Part shown: in pieces, positions 52,768 to 63,817 of the stretch
Layout: every line of letters begins with the position of its first letter
Position numbering within the stretch: the stretch's first letter is position 1
NCBI GenBank assembly: GCA_029844215.1
Contig: CM056738.1
Span: 70,300,093 to 70,364,092 of the forward strand
Origin: Przewalskia tangutica
Taxonomy: Eukaryota; Streptophyta; Magnoliopsida; Solanales; Solanaceae
Reading direction: 5' to 3'
Length of the DNA: 64,000 nucleotides
Notes under the pieces: generated by a model
What the model was told of the DNA's origin: nothing
The model's database searches: none
Seen by the model: the letters and a program-made list of their open reading frames with translations, nothing else
Translations under genes and position numbers: made by a program

Positions 52768-53361
52768 CCACTAGCCGAAGGGGGTACCCTAAATACCCAA
52801 TCTTCGCCAGAAGCTCCCACTGAATTCTTGCCATCATCATCGGGCAAGGATTCAACCTCTATATTACCTTGTTCTTGAATTTCTTCATGTTCTATCTCTG
52901 TGCAACTCTCATCCTTGTAAACATATTCATCTTCAAGGACAGTTGCATTCCTGGAAATAAATATCTTATGTTCTCCAGGAATATAGAAATAGTATCCCTT
53001 AGTTTCCTTTGGATACCCAACAAATTAACATTTCTCACTTTTAGATTCCAACTTATCAGTGATCAACTTCTTGACATATGCAGTACACCCTCAGGGCCTC
53101 ATGTGTCTAAGTGATAGCTTCTTGCCACATCATATCTCATATGGTGTCTTTTCAACTGATTTAGAAGGAACTCTGTTTAGAACATATATTGAGGTCAAAA
53201 TTGTGTACCCCAAAGGTATGTTGGAAGAGCTGAAACGCTCATCATGGAACGAACCGTATCAAGCAAGGTTCGGTTTCTCCTCTCGGCAACACCATTCATC
53301 TGTGGTGTCCCAGGAGGTGTCCATTCGGAATGAACTCCATGAAGCTTTAGTAGTCAAGAAA
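52768..53361 (-). pseudogene. Integrase C-terminal half of copia C
   Basis: Minus-strand reading gives PQMNGVAERRN with the third catalytic acid (near plus 53290), then TSIYVLNRVPSKSVEKTPYE and the C-terminal integrase region in shifted frames. It joins 53362-54387 on the right and ends at the Athila target repeat. Several frameshifts, some near CCAG/CTGG words, break it. Confidence 0.8.
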
Positions 53362-54387
53362 TTATTTACTTAAGTGTTCACCCCCACGATCAGATTGGAG
53401 AGTCTTGATACTCTTTGAGAGTTGTTTCTCAGCTTCACACTTAAACTCCTTAAACTTCTCAAAAGCCTCAGATTTGCATCTCATAAGATACGCATATCCA
53501 AACCTTGATAAGTCGTCTGTGAAAGTGATGAAGTACGAGAAACCTTCTCTAGCTTGAGTCCGAAATGGTCCACATACGTCCGTATGTACCAACTCAAGCA
53601 CCTCATTGGCACGGATCCCCTTTCCAGAAAGAGGTTTAATGGTCATCTTACCTTTCAAACAGGATTCACAGTTACCATAAGATTGTAAGTGAAATGGTTC
53701 GAGGTAATTTAATTTTCTCAACCGTTCTATCCTTTTTTGATTGATATGACCAAGTCTGCAATTCCATAAGTAGGTAGAATTTCTTTCATTTAACTTGGCT
53801 CTTTTATTTTGTACATTGAAAATTTCCCTGCGGCAATTTAATGTGTACAATCCATTAAGAAGAGGCGCAATTCCATACACAACATCATCAAAAGTCAAAA
53901 CCATATTGCCATTAAATGTGCTTGAGGAAAAACTCCCTGAATCAAGTACAGGAATTGAAATGATGTTCCTTGTTAAAGAAGGAACATAATAACAATTGCT
54001 TAACATCAAAACTTTACCGGAAGGTAAATCTATCCTATAAGTTCCCACGCTCTCATCAACAACTCGTGCTCCGTTTCCAACGCGCAGGTCCACCTCGCGA
54101 GGCCCGACCTTCCTGCTATCAGTTAGCCCATGCACATTTGTACAAATGTGTGAGCCACAAGCGGTATCTAGTACCCAGGAGTGAGAATCATTTATAGATA
54201 GATTAATTTCAATTACAAACATACCTTGACCAGTAGAGGTTGTAGCACCTGGCGCCATTCCTCCGCCTGGAGCAGTACAATCCTTTCTCCAATGCCCCTT
54301 CCTGTTGTAATTCATGCAAACATCCGATGCCGATAGTTTCTTCTTCTTCTTCTTCTTCTTCTTCTTCGCCCCTCCTTTGGGCTTCAT
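53362..54387 (-). pseudogene. Zinc knuckle, protease and integrase N-terminus of copia C
   Basis: One open frame of 341 codons. In order: Lys run (from the GAA/CTT microsatellite), knuckle CMNYNRKGHWRKDC in which the second Cys is Tyr, and protease VLDTACGSHICTNVHG with its Asp-Thr-Ala. The pre-integrase site LWNCRLGHIN has Asn for the usual first His. Integrase first Asp in LELVHTDVCGPF and second Asp in LQSDRGGEHLSK follow. Two metal-binding residues are therefore lost although the frame is open, so the decay is by substitution. The frame stops at 53362. Confidence 0.9.
54338..54367 (+). repeat. (TTC)10 microsatellite
   Basis: Ten perfect triplets inside copia C gag, read as Lys codons on the minus strand. 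They inflate the basic stretch before the zinc knuckle. Confidence 0.9.
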
Positions 54388-55118
54388 TGCTGCTGTCGGA
54401 GCAACAACTTTGCCCTTCCCCTTCTGTTGTCCCTTATCGATTGTTAGAGCTCACTTCACACCAACTTTTCGGTTTGGGACGACTAGAGGAGCCAACCATC
54501 AGAATAGGTTTGCTCTTGGAGGTTGAAGATTCAAAAGTTCTCAGCATATTATGTAACTCCGACAATGTCGCTTTAGTTCCATTCATATTATAATTAACAA
54601 TGAAACTCTCAAACGACCTAGGAAGTGAGTGCAGGATGAGGGTGGTGGAGACTTTGTCTTGAAACTTTATATCTATGGAAGTCAACCTCTCAATCAACTC
54701 AATCATCCTCAACACATGAGGTGAAACTTGCCCCCCCTTCATTTAGCATACACTTGAAGAGTTCTATTAACAGGTCATACTCCATTGTCTGAGACTGCGA
54801 ATCATAGAGACTCCTCAAATGGGCTAACATTTCGTTGGGCCCCATTGTTTCAAGTTGACTTTGCAATGGTTATGACATAGAAGACAACATTATGCATTGA
54901 GCTGAGGTGACATCCTTATAATGTTTTTGGTAAGCAACTTTGTCGAAAGTTGCATACTCAGCAGAGTCCTCCGCCGGAGCGGTGGGTAATACATTCTCCA
55001 ATGTATACTCAATCTCTTCTTCTCTAAGGACAATTCTGACATTCCTGAGCCAGTCTATGAAATTGAGTCCAGTAAGTTTGTTGGACTCCATAAGCATTTT
55101 CAACAAAAAAATTGACAT
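54388..55118 (-). pseudogene. gag of copia C
   Basis: Met at 55118: LMESNKLTGLNFIDWLRNVR, VLREEEIEYTLENVLPTAPA and YKDVTSAQCIMLSSMS, followed by a stop at 54870. The C-terminal half (54742-54434) reads LIERLTSIDIKFQDKVSTTL, LHSLPRSFESFIVNYNMN and MLRTFESSTSKSKPILMVGS. This is the UBN2 gag fold of copia. A frame change near 54435 separates it from the knuckle. Confidence 0.88.
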
Positions 55119-56460
55119 TCTGAAGATCTGAAGATATAGATAGAACAGGAAAAATGCAATTAAAATTCATTCTCCTAATTTATACACATTCATGATATTC
55201 TAATTTAACATGGTCTTTTGTTTAATTAGCTCCCACTATTTTGCATACTTCTACGACTCCAAGGTAGAATATAGACCTAAATCAATATAAAGGTCATAAT
55301 GGGCCAAGATCCAAACATATGCTATATCCGCGTTTGCTTTGGCTGATAACTTCAATATAACATTTTGGTAGGTTCTCAACCAATTGTAAAGAAACTCTAC
55401 AACTCTTGGTTTGATTAAATATCTTTCATTTTAATCTTACGTTTTTAGATTAGTCCGACACTTTGACGCCAAGATTCATCTAAACAAGCCAACCCCATTA
55501 CACGACTGCGTTTAAATGCCTAAGTAAATTTAGTTTTTGCAAGCAAACACTTTGGTGTAAATACCTACAAAAGTTCATTATCTACTTTCATTTTAACACA
55601 TCTATGAAAGAGCCTCGGTCCTCTTAGACTTAGAGCAAATGCTTTGGCATAAATACTTGTATCGCCGAAAAGGATTTAGCACCCTAACAATTATAATGGA
55701 CGACGCGTTATAATTAGACTTGTATTTAATGTTTGAGGAACATTTTCAGTTTTCGGGGATTCATTCAAGATCAACAATCAAGTCATACATCAAATGACAT
55801 TCTATCATGCAATTTCTAAACACAATTAGATGGGAGACCGTCGAACCCAATAGGCATGATAAAAGATGGTTTTCAACACATACTGGGCGCCGTCTACCCA
55901 GACAGTTATATCGGTCATTTGAATTTAAACACTTACCGGGCGCCGCCTACCCAGACAATAATTGCAGACGCTATGCTAATAATTTAAATGCATCACATTC
56001 AATCACTTAACACATTTGTATATTATATAATAATATACCATTAATAAAATCATGAGTCTATTTGTCTAAACTCTATAATTTATGTCTATGACAAACAGTC
56101 CCTAAACGTTTTCTGATTTCAAAATTCCGATTTTCAGAAATTCTGTAAACTTCTAATATTTACAGTTTAGTCCTTTAAAAATTCAAAAGTTCAATTCTGA
56201 ACCCCTATAAATTCATAAATACAATTTCAAACCTCAGGAAATATTTCCAAGTTTTTGGGACCTGTTTGTAATTTTCAGAACTTAAAACCAATTTTCAAAA
56301 AACTTTCTTTAATTACAAATTTGCCCGAAAGGACCAAATCTGTCCGATTTTAAAACTTAAATTCAGAAACAGAAACTTCTAAAACTTCAGATTTAGAATC
56401 TGAAACTTTTAAGTCAATGTCTCTGATTTATGAAATTTTTATTTATTTTTATTTTTATAA
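55119..56460. other. 5' leader of copia C, unique part
   Basis: Non-coding leader between gag and the GC-palindrome array. actgggcgccgtctacccag (about 55883) and accgggcgccgcctacccag (about 55935) form a 52-55-bp spaced repeat with inverted halves. No open frame of note. Confidence 0.6.
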
Positions 56461-56464
56461 AACT

Positions 56465-56840
56465 GTCGTCGGCACCGCGGTCCCAACATGTGGAACCGCG
56501 GTGCCTCTGAGGCAGTGAGCTACAGTTTATGCAAAAACTAATTTGCACCGCGGTCCTAATAGGTGGAACTGCGGTTCATCATAGGCAGTGAGCAAAACCG
56601 TAAATTACCATCATAGGCACCACGATCCTAACAAGTGGCACCGCGGTGCCTCGAAGGCAGTGAGTCCGAAAATTAATTTTAAGCTTTCCGGATGAACAAC
56701 ACTGCGGCTCCCATGAACAGGATCGCGGTGCCTCTAGATTCATCTGGGCAGCACCGCAGTGCTTCATCATGGAACCGCGGTGCCGCCGCCAAAATCCTAG
56801 CAGCACTGCGGTGCTCCGTCATGGAACCGCGGTGCCTTAC
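56465..56840. repeat. Array of paired GC palindromes in the copia C leader
   Basis: Twelve variants of ggcaccgcggtgcc occur as six pairs, each pair about 20-25 bp apart (56471/56494, 56545/56567, 56614/56637, then 56698, 56721, 56751, 56773, 56802, 56824). 56637-56650 is a perfect 14-bp palindrome. Pair members are complementary to each other as well as to themselves, so either small or larger hairpins can form. ggcagtgag follows three of them. Confidence 0.85.
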
Positions 56841-57206
56841 CTCCAGAAACACAAATCCAAAAAATCCAAACTCCTACAACTGGTTTAGGGTCAGATTTTC
56901 AAATGAATCACTTATATCTCCATTACTGTTAACACAACATGTTCATCGACCATCTAATCAAATTTTCTTCTCGTTCTTCGTTTCAATGCACCATGCTTTA
57001 AGCTGGATAACACATATCAACCTAGAAAAGTTATTTATTGGATTGACTTGTTCGAATACATTATGACATTAACAGATCTGGGCACAAGGACCATATATTC
57101 TAAAGATTTAGGATTTTAAAGCTTTTAACAACATAAAATATAGATCTAAACAAATCCTAACTCATATTATCATTAATATTCATTACATATCACACGAAAC
57201 AGTCCA

Positions 57207-57220
57207 GACTCGGATACCAC
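57207..57220 (-). promoter_or_regulatory. Primer-binding site of copia C
   Basis: The minus strand reads GTGGTATCCGAGTC after LTR end CTCCTACA, an initiator tRNA-Met-type site (TGGTATC core) typical of long-LTR copia elements. Confidence 0.8.
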
Positions 57221-58655
57221 TGTAGGAGTTTACGTCGGGTTCGTACACGCAGTGGAATTTGAAAAATTTTATGTTTCAAACCCGACATAAGCGGTCAAAC
57301 TGAAGTATTAATATGTAATGTAAAATAAACACAAAGCATATATAATACTTCGATAGAAGCCTTATATTTTGTAGATTGCAATACTGCAAAATCCGAGGCT
57401 TTGTGTAGTCCGAGGGTGCACACGCAAACATCTCTCGATTTGCAAGCTTTGAAAAACTTTGATGTAATTTGCTAAGTTTAGAATGCTAGGGATTCCGACA
57501 GAGCTTTAGAAGAATTTTGTCTCTTGCAATTGACGTATCTGAAAAGGGAGGGGAAGCCCTCTATTTATAGTTGTAAAAAGAACAACCTAGGGTTCCAGTG
57601 GTCGTGCCCAATGCACAAGTCAAGAAAACAGGCGATCAATTCACTAGACACGCGTCGGCACCGCGGTGCCTCCACGTATTATGGCACCGCGGTGCCTCCA
57701 CGTATTATGGCACCGCGGTCCTGGATCATAGGCACCGCGGTGCTGCCCCAATTTTCTGCCTTGCTCTCATTTCCAATGTCCCGATTATCAACCGAACATA
57801 TATTTAATTTCCTTCTAATTACATCATTCAATCGACAGAACATTTGACTTAGTGTTACCCTTCAGGTCTTTACATATCGTCACTAATAACATTAGGATCT
57901 TCACGGAACTCCTATACTGCGCCGGAAGACGAACCCAATATGTAAAATTCAGCTTACACAAAACATGTGAACCGAACCTTTATGTGGGAAGATAAAATCC
58001 TTTCTTTCACGACACACTCAATCAAGCTTAGGATCTGTCAAGTGTCTATCCAAATGGCTTGATTATTATAACTCATCTATATTAGTTGACAACATGATCA
58101 TATCACAGACATGTCCATTGCATTGGCCAATGACTTTGTCAACCTAATACCATATGAGTATATGAGTGTTCACTTGAATATATATTCAAGGAATGAATCC
58201 TAATCTTGGCTCACACACCACCTTTAACCTACTTCGTAATGCACCCAAAATAAGCCGAGTCTCAACCTATAAGACATTTGAGCTTAGGACAGGATCAAAG
58301 TACATTACTCCGTAAACAAAGTGATATTGACCTCAAGTCTAAGAGCTTCTATCTCCACATGCTGATGACATTATAGACATATAACAAATAGTGCATCAGC
58401 AGGGTATATCAATACTTCAACAAATATCTATGTGTCCATCATGAGTTGTCATAACTTGTAGCAAGTGAGACATACTACATCCCCTAAGGATATGATGCAG
58501 ACCACATGTCGACGTATCGCATATCATCGATGTCCCAATTTCGATGATCATTAGTCGATGTAATTTAAGAGTTACGTTATAACATTAATTCTCACATCAT
58601 TAATAAACACGTAAACTCTAGAGATGCATTTATTGAATATTATAAATAATTAATT
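57221..58655 (-). mobile_element. 5' LTR of copia C (outer end unclear)
   Basis: Starts tgtaggagtttacgtcgg. It shares cgagggtgcacacgc, ctatttatagttgtaaaaag (TATA box on the minus strand), catcccctaaggatatgatg and gatgcattta with 40878-42090. After about 58655 the match to the other LTR fades, so this copy is truncated near the inhibitor exon. A 26-bp repeat, ggcaccgcggtgcctccacg plus tattat, runs from 57657 to 57745. Confidence 0.85.
57657..57745. repeat. 26-bp repeat with perfect palindrome GGCACCGCGGTGCC
   Basis: Perfect 14-bp palindromes at 57657-57670 and 57683-57696, then truncated units at 57709 and 57731. The corresponding place of the 3' LTR (41128-41190) has gcgcgcatgatgcctcgcgt and related words with no intact palindrome. 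The array thus differs between the two LTRs of one element. Confidence 0.88.
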
Positions 58656-58715
58656 ATATTTATTCATGCGTATTGTTAATTTCTACTTTTTTTCTAATTT
58701 ATATGTAAACTTTAG

Positions 58716-58923
58716 GAGTGACAAAGGACCAATGGCCAGATCTTCTTGGTGTGCCAGCTAAGCTTGCAAGAGAAATAATTCAGGAGGAGAATCCAAAACT
58801 AACTAATGTTCCAAGTGTACTGTACTGAATGGTTCTCCCGTGACACTGGATATTAGATGTTATCGAGTTCGTCTCTGTGTCAATGTGTTGGACTTTGTTG
58901 TGGCCACTCCTCGGGTTACTTAA
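58716..58923 (+). pseudogene. Potato inhibitor I family serine protease inhibitor, second exon
   Basis: Plus-strand exon after a splice acceptor (ttatatgtaaactttag at 58699-58715). The protein reads WPDLLGVPAKLAREIIQEEN, then a frame change, then NGSPVTLDIRCYRVRLCVNV and VVATPRVT with stop at 58921-58923. These are the core, inhibitory loop and C-terminus of the family; by family knowledge the P1 residue is Leu of VTLD, fitting chymotrypsin- or subtilisin-like targets. A 5-bp direct duplication gtact (58817-58821/58822-58826) shifts the frame inside the loop region. The first exon is not seen; copia C ends 60 bp upstream, inside what should be the intron. Such inhibitors are wound-induced, vacuolar or secreted. 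Confidence 0.88.
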
Positions 58924-58971
58924 AGGGGAAAAATTACTCCCATCGAGTGTTTAAGTAGTTAGCCCCAAGAA

Positions 58972-58977
58972 AATAAA
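58972..58977 (+). promoter_or_regulatory. Polyadenylation signal AATAAA of the inhibitor gene
   Basis: aataaa lies 49 bp after the stop codon, followed by T/G-rich sequence (ttggagttgtgtgtatg). It fits the 3' end of a plant gene. Confidence 0.55.
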
Positions 58978-59434
58978 TTGGAGTTGTGTGTATGATTAAT
59001 GTCTCCATGTATTCCACCATTTGGTGATAAGTAAGTGTGGCTTTTGTACGTCCTCCCTGTTTTGTTTATGATTGTTAGTCTTCAACTTAATTGACCTACT
59101 TTGTGGGATTTTGAACAAAAATATCCACTAAAAAAGTTACAATACTATCTTTTGAGTAGAAAATACATGGCAATAGGGGTTAATATAAAACTCTAGCAAT
59201 CTACATTTTTTTAAATATTCACTTTTAGTTCAATTACATAATAAATTGTTGCTCTTTATAATCAATTATCCATCTACCCATTTATACTTGATTTGACATG
59301 ACATTATGACAATCCATCCGTTTTTCTATTTACTATGAATTTTGAATGAGGTAAAGACTCACCCATTTCATAAATTTAAGTCATCTTTTTTTCAAGTTCT
59401 TGAAAAAAATATCCAAGTCCAAAGTTCATAAAAA
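58978..59434. other. Gene-free stretch between inhibitor exon and MULE fragment
   Basis: AT-rich, no frame or repeat recognised. Confidence 0.5.
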
Positions 59435-59884
59435 ATGGCCTCACCTTCTTCAACTGTTAAGGTTACTTTATTTTGGGATGGAGAGATTATTCATCATAAT
59501 AATATTGTTCATTATAGTATTAAACCACAATAACATGTTAAGTTTCCAACTACCTTGGATTACGAAACATTACTCAATGCCATACACAAAAGAATGAAAA
59601 ATAGGCGTGAGTATGGATTGTCTGTAATAGGCAGATATCCAATATCCATTTCACCGCAAGGTTTAGTGCTTTATGGGGAGTGGAATATCACTAATGATGT
59701 ATCTTGGAGGGAATATTTGAGGACGCCGAAAGAATATAGGGGGTTAATCACCCTCAATATTCTTGAAATATATGTTCAAAAAATACATCACAATCGTAGT
59801 GAAGTCTTGGCCAGGACTCGTCAAGAAGTCCCTCAAGTCCAGCCTACTCATGGTAACACTTATACAGACTTAGTGTTCTTATGA
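59435..59884 (+). pseudogene. MULE transposase N-terminal domain
   Basis: From ATG 59435: VKVTLFWDGEIIHHNNIVHY, one in-frame TAA (59531-59533), then KFPTTLDYETLLNAIHKRMK, SVIGRYPISISPQGLVLYGE and RGLITLNILEIYVQKI. This is the conserved N-terminal domain of plant Mutator-like (MuDR-type) transposases, upstream of the catalytic domain. The stop is at a position where relatives have Cys (from memory). About 150 codons in all. The DDE catalytic region is absent from the window. Confidence 0.75.
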
Positions 59885-60339
59885 AGACATTTTGAGTGGT
59901 CAAGTGCCTCTGAAAACTCTAAGCCAACAATTTAATCAAAATTACGAAAAAATTGATAAATATCTATTTTTTAATTATTATTTTGTATAGTAACACATGT
60001 TTATTATACGTATGGTAATACAATAATTTTAGGGATTATACACATGATATGAGTAAAACTGGAAAATCACTCAGTTCGGTGCTGTTGATTATTATCAGTA
60101 GATATACTTTTTATTAATTAAATAATATAAGTTTTGATGTTTAGTATGTACAATACTTGAACTGCCTCTGTAGTGAAAATTATTCACAAAACTCGCCAGT
60201 GGTACCAAATGTCTATCAGTGCAGTTGATCTTTCTTTGAACCTTGGCAATATTGATCATTATCGGTAGGTTCATCACCTTGATATTAAATAATTAATATA
60301 TATATTGTTATTGGTATTTAAAATATGTTATCTATTTTT

Positions 60340-60640
60340 CGTGTAGAAAGAGGCCTTTACTAGATGGTGGTGATTATCCAAATTATATAGAAACATCATC
60401 GAGTGATAGCAATGATATACCGAATGCAGAAGTATCTGATGATGATGATGTAATATATCAGATAATGAGGTTGATGTTCATCCTCAAATGCAGGAACAAC
60501 AGTTAGTAGAAATGATTCAAAGTCGGTCACACCGGAAAGAACCGCTGGCAGGAAGCCCAATTCACCAGCACGAACCGATGACATAAATTTCAATTCAGTG
60601 ACATTCTGACGTGATTCCATATCTTGACAATCTTCAAGGT
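60340..60640 (+). pseudogene. MULE transposase, following acidic region
   Basis: After an apparent intron or gap, the plus strand reads KRPLLDGGDYPNYIETSSSD, then EVSDDDD, with stops and frame changes and finally DINFNSVTF. Acidic Ser/Asp linkers follow the N-terminal domain in plant MULEs. The fragment ends at the Tat-type LTR (60661). Confidence 0.5.
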
Positions 60641-60660
60641 CGTGATGCTGCCTTTTTCTT

Positions 60661-63045
60661 TGTGGCGTCCCATTTTAACCAGGGTCAGAACGGAGTACAA
60701 CATACTGGTGATTCCTAAATTAATTTATTCTTAAGGAGTCGCCACCTAATTATTTTATGGTGAATTAGGACACCTGAATGTTAACTAAATGCTGCAAAAT
60801 GAACTCCGATTACTGGTAAGAGAAACTATGAGATTCTGGATAAGGAATCTTTATTATCTTAAAGGAAAGAGGTTAGAATCCTTTAAGATCCGCTAACTGC
60901 AGTTATCCGGTCAAACCTAGATTAATTATTATGCTAAAAGAATGCATGTTTTTGAAAGTATGAAGTTAATTAAGGATGTTGCAAATATTAATTAAAATAT
61001 GCATTTTGACAAATTGCAATGACATTGTTTATAAAAATACATGTAAAATTGATTTGTTGGTAAAAGTATATTGTATGGCATAGCTTATAAAATGCAATGT
61101 AGAATTGAGTTTTTGATAAAACACATGTATTTGCATGACATGGTTTATAAAAATACATGCAAAAAATTGACTTGTTGAAAAAAGTATGTGTTTGCATGCA
61201 AAAATTGATTTTGATGAAAAGTATGCATTGTGAGCCTAAAATAAATTAAGAACTAGCGGCAAATTTCTTCAATTTTAACTACCCTTTCTAGTTTACCAGT
61301 TCTAGGCCTAATTCTTCTAAATATTCAAACAATCACGCAAGCAAGTAAATAAATTACAATACAAAATAAAAAGAAGGCGGAATTTAAAGAAGTTAAAACA
61401 ATAATGGTTGAGGTGATGACATCGTCATTTCTTAGGCTTTGGGCATAAGTCCGACAATCTTGTTCTCTTTCGTCTTTGCAGAACCCCGTTTTGTTGTCCC
61501 ATATGCTTAAATGTTCCTCGCAAGGTGTAAAAGAAAAGACAGTTAGAAATAAATAAATGTGAGTAAAACTTTCTGATCCGTATAAAACAATAGAGATTTT
61601 GATTATGGAAGGCTCAAACTTATATTTTTTAAATAAAAGAAATTTCATTCATGTCGTGGCTGCGAACTAGCGACTCGCCAATCGATCTAGTTGTTTCGCC
61701 AACGCATGTTGATTTCTTTCGTGTGATTTTTTATAAGTCTCATTATCGCCCTATTCTGAAGAAAAGCATACAGAGGGACGACCTTTCTGGAAGGGGCATG
61801 ACCTCAAAAAATATTCTCATCGGCCCAAATGTAGTATCATATTCAAATTCTAACTTTTCACCAAGTGTAACAATCTGTTCAAAATCAATTCAGGCAAGAG
61901 AATTAAGGAGAAATCAGTCTGAGAATTTTGCGAAGCAACAACGGACAACAACCATGGTAAAACAGTGGCAAAAATAGCCAAAAGCAGAGCAAAGTTCCGG
62001 AACAAAAGAGAAATAATCAACAGAGCAAATAGAGGCAAACGCTGGAGTAATTATCCGGGTAGAAAATCACAAATTAGCAAAATGTTAGGAACAGTCAAAA
62101 AATCAGCCAGCGTGCTTTGAAAGGTTGGGTAGAACTACAAACGATGAGTTCGCCGGAGAAAGCGTCAAACGCTTCACAAGCAATTTCAACCAGTAATCAC
62201 AATAACTAAACGGAACACAATCCATGAACATGAGAGACGGAGAGAGTTATTGAAAAATTAAAATAAGCATCAACAAATCGCGTTGAAATAGTAGCAAAAA
62301 AGAAAAAAATGGAGCTATGGTCGTCGTGGGTTGCTGGCTGCTCCAGTTCACCGGAGCAGTGGTGAAAGAAGGGAGATAGAGAAAGAGAAAAGAGGGGTGG
62401 TTAGCTAGTGGTGGTCTGAGTGTTGAAATCCGGCGGCGTGAATTCACCGAAGAAAATGAAGAAAAGCACAGGGGGTCGTGGAGATGTGGTGAGGATAGCG
62501 GATCTGGTAGTGTTGACCAGAGATTATGTTTTCTGTTGTCGGTTATCCGGTGGTAAAATACGACGGCGGCAAAATGGTGGAAAACAATAGGAGAGATGAG
62601 AGAGTGGAGTGGGGGTAAGGACTGGTAGTGTGGTTTGCCGGTGGTTTGGCCGGCGTTAACAGTGTCGGGACAGAGGGGTTGTTTGGTATTGTTTGTGAGT
62701 GCTCCGGTTCACCGGAGCTGGATCTCCTCAACGGAGAAGTGGGAAAGGAGAACGGAGGGTCGATGGTTTGTGGTTGAGATGATGGAAAGTGGTGGTGTGT
62801 TGGTGGTTTTGTGGGTGCTCCGGTTGGGCTTGTTTTTTTTTTTTTGGAACAAGATCTCAAAATATTTGTATGTGTAGATGGGGCGCCATCGACGAGAAAA
62901 GTGAGAGAGATGCCTTTAGGTTTTCTTAGGGTTATAATATAAGGGGGGGTAAATGGAGGTCGAATAGACCTATCCGATTGGGCTGGTGGGGCTTTGCTGG
63001 TTGGGCCTAGGAAAGGGGTGTGCGGCGGATGAATGTGAGAAAAGG
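60661..63045 (-). mobile_element. Tat/Ogre-type LTR (solo or truncated)
   Basis: tgtggcgtcccattttaacc matches the inner LTR end of the large Tat element (19572). ggagtcgccacctaatta, tctttattatc, aagatccgctaac and gttatccg-tcaaacctag follow in the same order as at 19653-19860, with moderate divergence. Beyond about 61200 the match weakens, but overall composition and G-rich end (62880-63040) agree. No second LTR, internal region or matching target repeat is visible, and the right end runs into another LTR at 63045. Confidence 0.7.
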
Positions 63046-63815
63046 GTCTACCAAGTCATTAGCCAATGTAAGAGACATATTTAGAATATGATCTAGTTGT
63101 CGACTAATATAGATGAGATAAAGTGATCAAGCCATTTGGATAGACAAATGTCAAATTCTAAGCTTGATTGAGTGTGCCGCGAATGAAAGGAATGTATCAT
63201 CTCACATAAAGGTTATGTTTGTTGGATTCATATAAACGTACTTCACATATTGAGTTCGTCGTACGACGCGGTCTAGGAGTTCTGTATGGACCTTAATTGG
63301 ACTAGTGTCAATATATGAAGGCATATAGGGTCACACTATGTCGATTGTCTCTTCGATTTAAGGGTGTATTGTGAAAGTATTAAATATTCGATTTAGAATT
63401 GAGATATTTAAATTGATAATAACTATGGGATAATTTCTATTTGATGAAAATTATTTAATTAAGTCAAATTGGATTTTGGATTTAATTAAATATGTTGAAT
63501 ATATTAACAAAACGAGGAACATCACTGGACGTAAGGCGCCGCGACGCCTACTAAGTTGAGTCGCGACGACCCAAGAAATGGGCGATCACATCGCCCATCG
63601 CACTCGATTTGGGCCAGGCTTAGAGCCCAACTCTAATCCGGTTTTGACCTAAAATTAACAATATATACAACACTAACCTCATTGATATTATATACTTATT
63701 CTATTAAATCAATTCTAGACTTAGAGTTTAGAATAAAACTTTCTCAAATCTCTGTCAAGATTTCCTGGATTTCTTGACAGAGGAATATACTATACAAGGT
63801 GCTTACAATTGTTAG
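63046..63815 (+). mobile_element. Copia C-type LTR fragment in plus orientation
   Basis: aagtcattagccaatg, caagccatttggatagac, aagcttgattgagtgtg and cacataaaggtt are the reverse complement of copia C LTR words at 57975-58135. gcgccgcgacgcc at about 63537 occupies the place of the GC-palindrome block. A 10-bp hairpin ctctgtcaag/cttgacagag lies at 63750-63759/63773-63782. It is a related but older element in opposite orientation; the borders are approximate. Confidence 0.7.
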
Positions 63816-63817
63816 CG

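Larger units (their letters stand above)
40878..58655 (-). mobile_element. Copia C: long-LTR copia element, interrupted by an Athila-like insertion
   Basis: The LTRs (about 1.3-1.4 kb) at 40878-42217 and 57221-58655 enclose RNase H, RT, linker (42304-44050), the Athila insertion, then integrase, protease and gag (52768-55118) and a 2.1-kb leader. The outer ends of both LTRs are incomplete: the left copy lacks about 165 bp present at 57221-57385, and the right copy ends before the outer end seen at 42217. No target repeat can be checked. All genes carry stops. Confidence 0.88.

Noticed and set aside
61325..61648. 107-codon minus-strand frame with a hydrophobic C-terminus
   Set aside because: It lies inside Tat-type LTR sequence and has no recognisable homology; a chance frame in AT-rich DNA.
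63750..63782. 10-bp hairpin as a transcription terminator
   Set aside because: Bacterial-type terminators are not expected in a plant genome; it is reported only as a small inverted repeat in the LTR.
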